Shown piece after piece: positions 1-8,258 of a DNA stretch of 42,947 nt (positions are counted from its first letter, which is position 1; each line of letters starts with the position of its first letter). The notes beneath the pieces were generated by a model that was not told the origin of the DNA, did no database searches, and was given only the letters and a program-made list of their open reading frames with translations. This DNA is from DATMQA01 sp035566895 (lineage in GTDB: Bacteria; Verrucomicrobiota; Verrucomicrobiia; Limisphaerales; UBA8199). The translations under genes and the position numbers were made by a program. The stretch is from assembly GCA_035566895.1 (NCBI GenBank), contig DATMQA010000169.1, positions 1 to 42,947 of the forward strand, written 5' to 3'.

Positions 1-156
1 GAATCAGCGTCAAAGGCCAGTTGCTCGACTAAAGAGAGGCCGCAGTCCGCCTCGGGCCTGTAGTGAAGACTTTCGGGCGAGATGCGCCAAAAATCAGGGC
101 TTTCTGCAAACTGCCTGGCTGAATTGCGAAAGTCAGGCTAACCCAACCAACACTCA

Positions 157-194
157 GCGCGGCCGGGAACCAACCCCCGGCCGCGCCCGTTTTT
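157..194 (+). terminator. Rho-independent terminator of a gene left of the window
   Basis: A perfect 11-bp GC-rich stem (157-167 pairing with 176-186) encloses an 8-nt loop and is followed by CCG and a run of five T (190-194). The T run lies on the right, so it would end a plus-strand transcript entering from the left, not the minus-strand aminotransferase gene that stops at 242. Positions 1-156 contain no reading frame that I recognise and may be the 3' end or trailer of that upstream gene. Confidence 0.7.
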
Positions 195-241
195 AAAATA
201 GATTATTGGATTACGGCGCGATGGGACAGGATGGTGTGCCA

Positions 242-1642
242 TTAATCCACCAATCCTGCGCCGCTGGACCCTCTGACCCCCACCGCCTCGCCCACCGCCT
301 CTTCCAGTACCGCCAGTCCTTCGGCCAGCGCCTCGCGGGGAATGGTCAGCGGCGGAGCGATTTTGACCGTCTGACCCCACGCCCCGACCGGCGCAAATAA
401 CAGCAACCCCTTGTGAAAACACCCCTCGATAATCGCATGAGCCAGCTCGGGGTCCGGCTCCTTCCGGCCGGCCTTGACTGTCTGCAGGCCCCCCACCAGC
501 CCGCGCGCCGACACGTGGCCAACCACCGTGGGATATTTCCGCTGGATCTTCTCCAGGCCTTCGAGCAACAGCGTTCCAAGCTGCGCCGCGTTGGCCGTCA
601 GGTTCTCCCTCTGAATCTTTCGCACGCTGGCCAGCGCCGCGGCGCAGCAGACCGGGTTCCCGGTATGCGTGCTGGTCATCGAGCCGGGCGGGAATTGGTC
701 CATCAAGTCGCTCCGCCCAATCACCGCCGAGAGCGGCAGCGAGCTGGTGATGCCTTTGCCGCAGCAGATCAGGTCGGGCTCAACCCCGTAATGCTCGAAC
801 GCCCAAAACTTGCCGGTCCGCCCGAAACCGGCCTGGACCTCGTCGAAGATCAGCACCACCTCGTGCTTCCGGCACCAGGCGGCCAGTTCGCGAACGTATT
901 CCACCGGCGCAAAATCAGGCCCGACCCCCTGGTAGGTCTCCATCAGCACTCCCGCGATGCCCTCGGGCCGGAATCTTGCCCGCTCGATGCCCTCCACAAA
1001 ACTCTCGAACCCGACCTTCTCCTGCCAATACCCGTCGGGAAATGGCACGTTGATGATCGCCGGATCCAGATTCACGATCCAGGACTTTTGCCCCGCCAGG
1101 CCCCCGGCCTGCTGCGCCCCGAGCGTGCGCCCATGAAAACCCCGTTCGAAACCAACCAGCCCAATCTTTTGCTTGCCCCCGGCCCGGATGCCCTGCGAAC
1201 GCGCCAGCTTGAGCGCGCATTCCGTCGCTTCCGAGCCGGTGGTCAGCAGAAAAACCTTGTCCAATCCTTCCGGCGCCAGGCCGGCCAGGCAGGCGGCCAG
1301 CTCGGCCCGCTCTTCGCTCGGGAAACAGTAGTTGTGCAGCAGGCCGCTGTTGACCTGCTCGATGATGGCCCGCCGCACCTCCGCCGCCCCGTGCCCGGCG
1401 TTGGCCACCAGCACGCCCGAACTCCAGTCCAGCCATCGGTTGCCGTACTTGTCGAATACAAAAATGTCCTCCGCCCGGTCCCATACCAGCGGCGGCTGCC
1501 CCCGCATCGATTGCGGTTCGAACCGCCGCAGCGCCTCCAGCGTCGCCACCGACTCGGGGTGTGGCAACGCCGTCGCCACCCGCCGATACCGCGTCTCCAC
1601 CCGCGGCACCGAACGCGGGACGATGCTGAATTCTTTGCCCAT
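242..1642 (-). CDS. Class-III PLP-dependent aminotransferase (4-aminobutyrate aminotransferase-like)
   Basis: This 466-aa protein has the class-III (fold type I) aminotransferase layout. Visible elements are the cofactor-phosphate region TTGSEAT (about 135-141), the GFERGFHGRTLG block (164-175), IFDEVQAGFGRTG with the pyridine-binding Asp267, and CCGKGIT with the Schiff-base Lys296. THTGNPVCCAAALA follows in the usual place. Family members move amino groups from omega-amino acids such as GABA, ornithine or acetylornithine to 2-oxoglutarate in the cytoplasm; the substrate cannot be fixed here. The start at 1642 is chosen because homology-like sequence begins just after it. The open frame runs back to 1846, but that extension overlaps the divergent peptidase gene and repeat-like DNA. 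No convincing ribosome-binding site is seen. Confidence 0.9.
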   Translation of the reverse strand: MGKEFSIVPRSVPRVETRYRRVATALPHPESVATLEALRRFEPQSMRGQPPLVWDRAEDIFVFDKYGNRWLDWSSGVLVANAGHGAAEVRRAIIEQVNSGLLHNYCFPSEERAELAACLAGLAPEGLDKVFLLTTGSEATECALKLARSQGIRAGGKQKIGLVGFERGFHGRTLGAQQAGGLAGQKSWIVNLDPAIINVPFPDGYWQEKVGFESFVEGIERARFRPEGIAGVLMETYQGVGPDFAPVEYVRELAAWCRKHEVVLIFDEVQAGFGRTGKFWAFEHYGVEPDLICCGKGITSSLPLSAVIGRSDLMDQFPPGSMTSTHTGNPVCCAAALASVRKIQRENLTANAAQLGTLLLEGLEKIQRKYPTVVGHVSARGLVGGLQTVKAGRKEPDPELAHAIIEGCFHKGLLLFAPVGAWGQTVKIAPPLTIPREALAEGLAVLEEAVGEAVGVRGSSGAGLVD

Positions 1643-1714
1643 AGCTCGCGTGCGACAATAAAAAGACAGCACAATTAAAGACAGGAAAATGTGCCCCTCC
1701 GCCAAATCCTTGCA

Positions 1715-1736
1715 CCATTTAACCCATTTAACCCAT
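1715..1736. repeat. Short tandem repeat between divergent genes
   Basis: Two to three imperfect copies of a 9-bp unit (consensus CATTTAACC) lie in the spacer between the divergent aminotransferase and M20 peptidase genes. The same type of low-complexity repeat recurs at 5609-5661 and elsewhere. Its presence argues that coding should not be extended through this stretch in either direction. Confidence 0.5.
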
Positions 1737-1805
1737 CGGTCGCGCCTGCCGGCCTTCCAAATTGACTCGCCATGTTCGTCTGTTAGCCTGCCGCCAATTA
1801 ACGCC

Positions 1806-3662
1806 GTGAGAACGCACCGCCCTGCCACTGTCGTCTCGTCCACCAAATCTCACCGCCCGCTGCAACGGTCAGCCCCACTCACTGGCGGGGAGCTAACCGA
1901 CGCCAAATCAAGCCGGTTGCTTCAGCAAATCCGCCAGCGCACCCGGTCCGCCCCATTCCAGAAATACCTCCAACAACTCCTCGTCGAACTCTGCGCTATC
2001 GATACCACCCCCAAACCGGACGTCGCTCTCATGCGCGCGGCCGAAGCCAATTGTTTTCGGATTCTCGAACGCGAGCTCGGCGCCTTGACCTTTCCCGGCG
2101 CCCGCCTCCAGCGCCGTCCCATCAATCCCGCCATCCAGGCCCATCCCAGCTATTCTCTCCTCCATTTCACCAGGACCTCGAACCGCCCGGAAGGTCTTAC
2201 CCCGCAAGAAACCTATGCCGGACGTTCCAACCTCCTCTATTTTGTGCCCGGACAGCGCGGCAACCAGGCCGGGATGTCCGTCGCCCTCAACGCCCATATC
2301 GACGTCGTCCCCCCTTATATTCCGCCGGCCGTCAAGCAAGGCGTCGTCTATGGGCGCGGCGCTTGCGATGACAAGGGCCCCGTCGTCAGCTTCGTCGCTG
2401 CCCTCCGCGTTTTGGCCGAGGTCATGCCTCCAGCCGGTCTCCAGTGGAACCGGAACCTCCTGGCCATGTTCGTCGTCGATGAGGAAACCGGCGGCAACGG
2501 TTCCCTATCCCTCGCCGTGGACCGCGATTTAAAGCAGTCCTATGACGCTATCCTCGTCGGCGAGTGCACCGGGTTGAAAGTCCACCCGGCCAACCGCGGC
2601 GCCGTATGGTACCGCGCCGAGTTGCAGCCCCCGGCCGGCGCCTCCGCCTTCGAGATGTTTGCCTTCGTCAATGAGCAACTCGAACTGGAAGGCGCCGCCA
2701 TCCGGGCCGAGAGCCGCCATGTTTTGTTTCCCCAACGTCCGGTCCAGACCTGCCATGGCATCATCGGTCCTTTCGGCGAGCATCCCTCCCGCATTTGCGG
2801 CGAGGTCGGTTTCCACATCGCTTTCCAACGCCCTCCGGACCACTCAACCGAGGCGCTCCTGCGCGACTGCCTGGACGCCGGTTTGGCCGGCTACACCTCT
2901 CTATACGGTGACAAAACGAAAGTCATTGCTCCCGCCACCGGCAAACCTTTGGTGCGCGTTCACTATGACCTGCGCCGCGCGGGCAATTACTTTACCGTCG
3001 CCGTCCACGGCGCCACCGGCCACATGGGTGCCATTCGCGAGCGCGATGGCGCCATCACCAAGATGGCCCATTTGGTCCGCAGCCTCGTCTTCTCCAGGGC
3101 AAAACTGGAAGCCGCCGGCGGTCCCCTGCGCCTCGAACTGGGAGACAAACCTTCCCGCCGGCCACCCGCGCCCCTCGCCCTCGAAGGCGGACAGGGCTTC
3201 GTCCCCACTCACCGCATCGAAGAAGTAATGGACCGCCTCCGCGCCGCTGCCTGCCGCGGCGCCGGGAATTATCTGCGCCGCATCGCCCGTGCCGAACCCG
3301 GCCACGCCGTCGTCAAGGTCACCTATGAAAAATTGCACAATGCCGCCTTTGACGGCGACCCTGATTCGCCTCCCATGCGAAACGCCATCGCCGCCGCCCG
3401 CACCTGCGGCCTCTGGAAGGATGACCCCGTCCTGGGCTGGACCGTCTCGTGCGACGCCCGCCTCTTTGCCGGCGAGTACCCGGCTATGCCCGTCCTGACC
3501 TTCGGGCCCGGTCAATTGGCTTATGCCCACTCCGATCACGAGCAGATCTCCCTCGAGGAAATTCAGGCCGCCGCCGAGTTCCTCGCGGTTTTCCTGTTGC
3601 GGCAGACCGGCACCATGGAAATCCGAAATCCGAAATCCGAACGCCGAAAGAAACCCGAATGA
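1806..3662 (+). CDS. M20-family metallopeptidase / deacylase
   Basis: The protein carries all signature segments of the di-zinc M20 peptidases (ArgE/DapE/carboxypeptidase G2 clan). In order these are NAHIDVVPP (metal His and catalytic Asp, about 164/166 from the GTG start), GRGACDDKG (bridging Asp), VVDEETGG (catalytic and metal Glu), and a C-terminal AHSDHEQIS (last metal His). Such enzymes hydrolyse peptide or N-acyl amide bonds; the substrate is unknown. At about 618 aa it is long for the family. GTG 1806 is proposed as start. An upstream ATG at 1689 adds 39 residues read from low-complexity spacer, so the start is uncertain. The last codons are read through a repeat of ATCCGAA units (3619-3655), and the oxidoreductase gene begins 20 bp downstream, suggesting an operon. 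Confidence 0.85.
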   Translation: MRTHRPATVVSSTKSHRPLQRSAPLTGGELTDAKSSRLLQQIRQRTRSAPFQKYLQQLLVELCAIDTTPKPDVALMRAAEANCFRILERELGALTFPGARLQRRPINPAIQAHPSYSLLHFTRTSNRPEGLTPQETYAGRSNLLYFVPGQRGNQAGMSVALNAHIDVVPPYIPPAVKQGVVYGRGACDDKGPVVSFVAALRVLAEVMPPAGLQWNRNLLAMFVVDEETGGNGSLSLAVDRDLKQSYDAILVGECTGLKVHPANRGAVWYRAELQPPAGASAFEMFAFVNEQLELEGAAIRAESRHVLFPQRPVQTCHGIIGPFGEHPSRICGEVGFHIAFQRPPDHSTEALLRDCLDAGLAGYTSLYGDKTKVIAPATGKPLVRVHYDLRRAGNYFTVAVHGATGHMGAIRERDGAITKMAHLVRSLVFSRAKLEAAGGPLRLELGDKPSRRPPAPLALEGGQGFVPTHRIEEVMDRLRAAACRGAGNYLRRIARAEPGHAVVKVTYEKLHNAAFDGDPDSPPMRNAIAAARTCGLWKDDPVLGWTVSCDARLFAGEYPAMPVLTFGPGQLAYAHSDHEQISLEEIQAAAEFLAVFLLRQTGTMEIRNPKSERRKKPE

Positions 3663-3681
3663 GCGAAATCCAAAATCTTCT

Positions 3682-4872
3682 ATGAAAACCAGGCTTCGCT
3701 TGGGGGTCATCGGCGCCGGAGCCGTCGTCCGCGAGATTTACCAATACTTGTTCTTTCGCAGCCGATACTCCGAGTTGCTGGAAATTTGCGCGGTCGCCGA
3801 CCCCAATGAAGAATACCGCAACTGGTTTGGCGATTTAGCCGGGCTCCCCACCGGGCGCCGCTTTGCCACCCACCAGGACCTCTTGGCCGGCGTCAACCTC
3901 GATGCCGTCCAGGTCAACACCCCCGACCACCTCCACTGCGCGCCCGCTGTCGATGCCCTCTCCGCCGGCCTGGACGTCCTCCTCCCCAAACCCACCGCCG
4001 CCACCATCTCCGACGCCCATGCCATCCTCCAGGCCGCCGGCAAGTCCGGCCGCTTCTTGGCCGTCGATTTTCACAAACGCCAGGACCCGCGCCTCAAAGA
4101 GGCCCAGGCCCGCTTCCAAACCGGCCGTTATGGCACCTTCCAGGCCGCCGTTTTCTACATGCTCGACAAATTACTCGTCGCTGATCCCAATCACACGCCC
4201 CGGTTCTTTGCTTCGCCCGATTTCGCGCAGCGCAACTCCCCCGTCTCCTTTTTGACCGTCCACATGGCCGATGCCCTCATGAACATGGTCAACCTCATCC
4301 CGGCTCAAGTCCGTGCCATCGGTTACGCCCACAAATTGCCCTCCCTCAAACCCATTGCCGTCCAGGGTTTCGACCTGGTGGATACCGAGCTCCTTTTCCA
4401 GACCGGCGCCGTCGCCCATATCCTCACCGGTTGGGCCTTGCCCAACTCCGCCTGGTCCACCACCGTCCAATCCGCCCGCCTCCTCTGTTCCGACGGCTTA
4501 ATTGATCTGGCTCTCGACATGCCCGGCTTGCGCGAAATCCACGCCGAAGGAATGTCCGAGGTCAACCCCCTCTTTCGGAACTTCGAGAAAGATAACCGCG
4601 TCACCGGCTACGGCATCAGCAGCCCGGGCCGGCTCTACGAGCAGATGCTGGCCTTTCGGAACGGGCGCCTTTCGGCTGAAGAACAGCAGGCCGCCCTCAA
4701 TCCCATGGCCCTTGGGTTCTACGCCACCCTGGTCCTGGAAGCCGCTGAGCAGAGCCTCGCCCAGGGCAGCCAAACCGGCACCGGCGCCACCCTCGGCGGC
4801 CCCGTGGACCTGCGCCGTTTGCTCAGCGAACAATTGGGCCCGGCCGTGGCGAAGCAATACCGGTTGGGATGA
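3682..4872 (+). CDS. Gfo/Idh/MocA-family NAD(P)-dependent oxidoreductase
   Basis: This 396-aa protein begins with a Rossmann nucleotide-binding motif (GVIGAGAV, residues 8-15). It continues with the family's ADPNEEYRNWF segment after beta-2, VNTPDHLHCAPAVDAL, and LLPKPTA at the position of the classical EKP motif (Lys retained, Glu replaced). The C-terminal half would form the substrate-binding alpha/beta domain with HMADALMNM. Family members oxidise or reduce sugars, inositols or related cyclic polyols in the cytoplasm; the substrate cannot be inferred. ATG 3682 is chosen because the nucleotide-binding motif needs a start there; the longer frame back to 3523 lies inside the peptidase gene. 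A palindromic element starts 33 bp after the stop. Confidence 0.88.
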   Translation: MKTRLRLGVIGAGAVVREIYQYLFFRSRYSELLEICAVADPNEEYRNWFGDLAGLPTGRRFATHQDLLAGVNLDAVQVNTPDHLHCAPAVDALSAGLDVLLPKPTAATISDAHAILQAAGKSGRFLAVDFHKRQDPRLKEAQARFQTGRYGTFQAAVFYMLDKLLVADPNHTPRFFASPDFAQRNSPVSFLTVHMADALMNMVNLIPAQVRAIGYAHKLPSLKPIAVQGFDLVDTELLFQTGAVAHILTGWALPNSAWSTTVQSARLLCSDGLIDLALDMPGLREIHAEGMSEVNPLFRNFEKDNRVTGYGISSPGRLYEQMLAFRNGRLSAEEQQAALNPMALGFYATLVLEAAEQSLAQGSQTGTGATLGGPVDLRRLLSEQLGPAVAKQYRLG

Positions 4873-4904
4873 AAACCAAACGCCTGAGCGCCTGTTTGGA
4901 AATT

Positions 4905-4978
4905 GTAGCCGTCGACGTGAGGAGGCGGAGAGTTGAGCGGTTTCCGGGCAGAATCCGCCTCTTCGCGTCGGCGGCTTC
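4905..4978. repeat. Imperfect palindrome (REP/MITE-like), family 1
   Basis: A 25-nt arm at 4905-4929 pairs with 4954-4978 in about 21 of 25 positions, with several mismatches of G-U type, leaving a 24-nt loop. It sits 33 bp after the oxidoreductase stop. It could fold as an RNA hairpin that protects or ends the transcript. Nearby, an 11-bp direct repeat (CGGCCACCCCT) occurs about 5070-5096. The rest of 4873-5164 shows nothing else. Confidence 0.6.
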
Positions 4979-5164
4979 AACGCGGCCCCAATTTTAAGAC
5001 ACGCTCTAAAACACCCAAAACCAGGCACCAGGCGCCAAAAAAGCCTGCGGGATTGCCGTTGTATGCTGGGCCGGCCACCCCTGCCGGCCACCCCTGCCAA
5101 AAACTTATGAAAAAAATAAGTCCGGCCACTTGCGCAACCGGAAGTTCCGCATTATAAGTGCCTT

Positions 5165-5362
5165 GTGCCGAACCAACGCTCAAAAGACAAAACTTACCTG
5201 GGCGGTTTCGTGGACCGTAAATTGCACGCGCAAATCATGCGGTTGGCCAACCAGGCCGGCATGGAAGATAACCGCTTCGGATTTGTCACCCGCTTGCTCC
5301 AGGAATCACTCAAACGCCGCAAACGCCGCAAGTCTCCGCGACGCCTTCTTCAAGCAGCGTGA
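5165..5362 (+). CDS. Small basic protein, possible ribbon-helix-helix DNA-binding protein
   Basis: This 65-aa frame starts with GTG at 5165. It contains a short strand-like stretch (TYLGGFVDRKLH) followed by two helix-like segments (AQIMRLANQAGM; FGFVTRLLQESLKRR) and ends in a strongly basic tail. That order matches MetJ/Arc/CopG-type ribbon-helix-helix proteins, which bind DNA as dimers, but no exact family is recognised. Its 3' end overlaps, in opposite orientation, the similar-looking ORF ending at 5310. No clear ribosome-binding site was seen. It could be a genuine small regulator or a chance frame. Confidence 0.5.
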   Translation: MPNQRSKDKTYLGGFVDRKLHAQIMRLANQAGMEDNRFGFVTRLLQESLKRRKRRKSPRRLLQAA

Positions 5363-5570
5363 CGCACATCTCGAACCGGCTGCAGCCGGTTGCCCTGGCC
5401 AGGGTCTCCACCTCCGCCAGCATCTTGCCGTCCAGTTCGAACTGAACAAACTCCTCACCGCTATTCTCTGCCGGAGGCACCGAATCATGCTCTCCGGCCC
5501 CCGGCTTTGTTCCAGGCTTCGTCGGATATTGCTTGGTGGTCTTGGTACGCACAAACCCCGTTCGTATCAT
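5310..5570 (-). CDS. Small acidic protein, possible ribbon-helix-helix domain
   Basis: This 86-aa frame starts at ATG 5570. The N-terminal half is low complexity and Pro/Gly/Lys/Thr-rich. The second half reads FVQFELDGKMLAEVETLA then GCSRFEMCVTLLEEGV, a strand-helix-helix order as in CopG/Arc proteins. It ends convergently inside the opposite small ORF (53-bp overlap). The two proteins share the same general pattern but have opposite charge. A TTG codon one position upstream could also be used. Confidence is moderate because length and homology are limited. Confidence 0.45.
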   Translation of the reverse strand: MIRTGFVRTKTTKQYPTKPGTKPGAGEHDSVPPAENSGEEFVQFELDGKMLAEVETLARATGCSRFEMCVTLLEEGVAETCGVCGV

Positions 5571-5608
5571 CAATTGTCGAGTATGTAAGGCTAATCTGCC
5601 GAAGTAGT

Positions 5609-5661
5609 CAACCCAATTAACTCAATTAACTCAATTAACCCAATCAACCCAATTAACTCAT
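5609..5661. repeat. 9-bp tandem repeat, consensus CAATTAACT
   Basis: About six imperfect copies of a 9-bp unit (CAATTAACT or CAACCCAAT) run from 5609 to 5661 and include the stop codon of the AONS-like gene (5653-5655). There are no unique spacers, so it is not CRISPR. The repeat fills the spacer between two convergently or tandemly placed minus-strand genes. Confidence 0.7.
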
Positions 5662-6759
5662 TTGTCTCAGTTCCGCCACCAGCGCCCCGATCAGCCCGTC
5701 CAACTGCCGCCGGCTGTGCTCGCTGGAAACCACGAACCGAAAATAGCCCCCTGCCGGTCCCCCGGGATAATGAATAAACGGTGGATAAATCCCCACCTCC
5801 AGCAGCCGGCGCGAAATTCTGGCGGCCGCCCCCGGGCGTTTGGGGACCACGGCCACAATGGGTCCGGGCGCATCAGGCACAGGCAGGCCCGCCGTGCGCA
5901 ACCCTTGCTTGAGGTAACCGGCATTGTGAGCGAGACGATGCCGCAGGCTCTTGTCAGTTTGCACCAGCTTAACCGCCTGCAACGCGGCGTTCGCCAACGG
6001 CAACGGCAACGGTGTGCTGCCCACGAACAGTTGGCTGCGGTTGATGATTTGGCGGCGCAGCGCCGCGGTGGCCAATATCGCCCCGCCATACGCGCCGAAG
6101 GCCTTGCTCAGCGTGACCGTCTGGATCACCCGTCGGCGGCTGACCCCGGCATGCTCCACAGAGCCCCGGCCCGTTCGGCCCAGAACCCCGGCGCCATGAG
6201 CGTCATCCACCAGCATCACCGCGTCCAGGGGAAGCACTTCCAGGTAAGCTTTCAGTGGTGCGGCTGTGCCATCCCGCGAAAACATGCCATCCGTGAGCAG
6301 AATCACCTTGGACCCGGGGCCGCACCGCCGGATGCAGCCCGCCAGCTCCGCCGCGTCGCCATGACCAAAACGCAACAGCGGACAATCCAGCAACCGGGCG
6401 GCGTCCGAAAGCGAAGGATGCGATTCCTCATCCAGGAGGGCGTGGGAAAAATTTCCCGCCAGGGTCTGCGCCACGACCAGGTTGGTGAGATAACCTGTGG
6501 GGACCAGCAGGGCATCCTCGGCGCGGAAAAACCCGGCCAACTGCCGCTCCAGCTTTCGATACAGCACGTGATTGCCCGTGGTCAGTCGCGAGGCGGCGAC
6601 ATTCAAGCCGTATTGTTTGGCGCCCGCCCAAAGCGCCGTCAGCACCTTCGGATGGCTCGCCAACCGGAAATAATCGCAACCCGAGAAATACGAGAGCTTT
6701 CGACCCCGAAAGCGGACGTAAGTGCGCCCGAATTGCTGGAGTGGTTCCGGTTCGGTCAT
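5653..6759 (-). CDS. Alpha-oxoamine synthase family PLP enzyme (8-amino-7-oxononanoate synthase-like)
   Basis: This 368-aa protein has the fold-type-I pattern of the BioF/KBL/serine palmitoyltransferase group. Visible are ASRLTTGNHVLYRKLE near the N-terminus, DDAHGAGVLG (185-194) with the pyridine-nitrogen Asp, and TLSKAFGAYGG with the internal-aldimine Lys219. The C-terminal half ends in YFRFVVSSEHSRRQLD. The family condenses an amino acid with an acyl-CoA and releases CO2. No other biotin gene is nearby, so bioF itself is not claimed. Start 6759 places the initiator just before the conserved region; the frame is open to 6849. It is divergent from the S41 protease gene. Confidence 0.85.
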   Translation of the reverse strand: MTEPEPLQQFGRTYVRFRGRKLSYFSGCDYFRLASHPKVLTALWAGAKQYGLNVAASRLTTGNHVLYRKLERQLAGFFRAEDALLVPTGYLTNLVVAQTLAGNFSHALLDEESHPSLSDAARLLDCPLLRFGHGDAAELAGCIRRCGPGSKVILLTDGMFSRDGTAAPLKAYLEVLPLDAVMLVDDAHGAGVLGRTGRGSVEHAGVSRRRVIQTVTLSKAFGAYGGAILATAALRRQIINRSQLFVGSTPLPLPLANAALQAVKLVQTDKSLRHRLAHNAGYLKQGLRTAGLPVPDAPGPIVAVVPKRPGAAARISRRLLEVGIYPPFIHYPGGPAGGYFRFVVSSEHSRRQLDGLIGALVAELRQMS

Positions 6760-6896
6760 CGCCGCAGAGTAAGGACCGGGCGGTACCCGGGCAATGTGAA
6801 AGGCATCCGTAGAAAACCATAACCCTCCCGTAGAGGCCCGTCTTGCCAAGGCGCCCGTTGCCCCTTACTTTCAGCCTGAAAGATGTTTGCAGTTTT

Positions 6897-8228
6897 ATGA
6901 AACGACGAGTGATTTACGGCGCAGTGACGGTGACTTTGATCTTCAACCTGCTCATCGGGGCGCGGATTTTCTACCCGGCCCAGGCCGCCGAGAAGGATTC
7001 TGCCTACCCGAGCCTGGAATTGTTTTCCTATGTGATGGAGAAAGTGCGGAAGGATTATGTCGATGGCCAGAAACTGACCTACCAGGACCTGGTCTATGGC
7101 GCCCTTAAGGGGATGCTCAATACCCTCGACCCGCATAGCGAATTCATGGAGCCGGAGAAGTACAAAGAACTCCAAAATGACACCCAGGGCGCTTTCGGCG
7201 GGCTGGGGATTGTCATCTCCATGAAGGACAATTTTGTTACCGTCGTCGCGCCGATGGAAGACAGCCCGGGCTTCAAGGCCGGCATTATGTCCGGCGACCG
7301 GATCATTCGGATTGGCAACAAAAACGCCGAAAAAATGAGCCTCCAGGACGCCGTCAAGACCTTGCGGGGCGAGCCCGACACCGAGGTGCGCCTGACCATC
7401 TTCCGGCCTTCCTCAAACCAGGTGAAGGAGTTCAACCTCAAGCGCTCGATCATTACCGTTGATATGGTCAAGGACATCAACGGCAAGAAGGAGTTCCCCC
7501 TCAGCGACAACCAGATCGGTTATATCCACCTGGTTCAGTTCGGCGAAAAGACCAGCGACGACCTGGAAACCGCCATCAAGACCCTCAAGAAAGAAGGCAT
7601 GCAGGGTTTGATCCTGGATTTGAGGTGGAATCCGGGCGGGCTGCTCGAGCAGGCCGTCGATGTGTGTGAAAAATTCCTGCCGCGGGGCGAGCTGGTCGTG
7701 ACGACCGAAGGCCGCAATCCCGCGCAGAGCTCGGTGCGCCGGGCCAACAATCCGCGCGGCGACGAGCTGCACGGCATGCCGGTCGTATTGTTGGTGAACC
7801 TGGGCAGCGCCAGCGCCTCTGAAATTGTCGCCGGCTGCCTGCAGGACCATAAACGCGCGTATGTGATGGGAGAGAAGACCTTCGGCAAAGGGTCGGTCCA
7901 AAGTATTCTGCCGCTGACTGACGGCTCGGCGTTGCGGTTGACCACCGCCAAATATTATACCCCCAGCCACAAAGTGATTCATGAAGAAGGCATCACCCCC
8001 GACAGCATCGTGACCATGACCGATGATGAAGACCGCGACATCCAGCTCCGCCGCGCCCCGGGCGGACTGGAAAGCCTGCCCGATAAGGACCGCGAGCGCG
8101 TCGCCAATGCCCGCGACCTGCAACTGGAACGGGCGATGGATTTTCTCAAGGGCATGATCCTCTTCAGCCAACGCGCTCCGCAGACCGAGAAGCAAGTCGC
8201 CAAGGGCGAGAAGCTCGAGGTAAAATGA
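6897..8228 (+). CDS. S41-family C-terminal processing protease (CtpA/CtpB-like)
   Basis: The 443-aa product starts with a basic hydrophobic signal or anchor (residues 1-30, AQA cleavage-like site). An N-terminal helical region follows, then a PDZ domain (about 95-180, GGLGIVI... GIMSGDRIIRIGN), then the S41 catalytic core. The family dyad is visible as Ser306 in GSASASE and Lys331 in TFGKG, with the usual 25-residue spacing. Such proteases trim C-termini of exported proteins in the periplasm. ATG 6897 gives the signal peptide immediately. tsaD follows after 30 bp, so co-transcription is likely. Confidence 0.92.
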   Translation: MKRRVIYGAVTVTLIFNLLIGARIFYPAQAAEKDSAYPSLELFSYVMEKVRKDYVDGQKLTYQDLVYGALKGMLNTLDPHSEFMEPEKYKELQNDTQGAFGGLGIVISMKDNFVTVVAPMEDSPGFKAGIMSGDRIIRIGNKNAEKMSLQDAVKTLRGEPDTEVRLTIFRPSSNQVKEFNLKRSIITVDMVKDINGKKEFPLSDNQIGYIHLVQFGEKTSDDLETAIKTLKKEGMQGLILDLRWNPGGLLEQAVDVCEKFLPRGELVVTTEGRNPAQSSVRRANNPRGDELHGMPVVLLVNLGSASASEIVAGCLQDHKRAYVMGEKTFGKGSVQSILPLTDGSALRLTTAKYYTPSHKVIHEEGITPDSIVTMTDDEDRDIQLRRAPGGLESLPDKDRERVANARDLQLERAMDFLKGMILFSQRAPQTEKQVAKGEKLEVK

Positions 8229-8258
8229 GGTTTTGCGCTGAGGAGTTCCGCCGCCTTC

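Noticed and set aside
413..1678. Long plus-strand frame opposite the class-III aminotransferase
   Set aside because: It is the reverse complement shadow of a clearly homologous gene; its protein is Arg/Pro/Gln-rich with no domain pattern.
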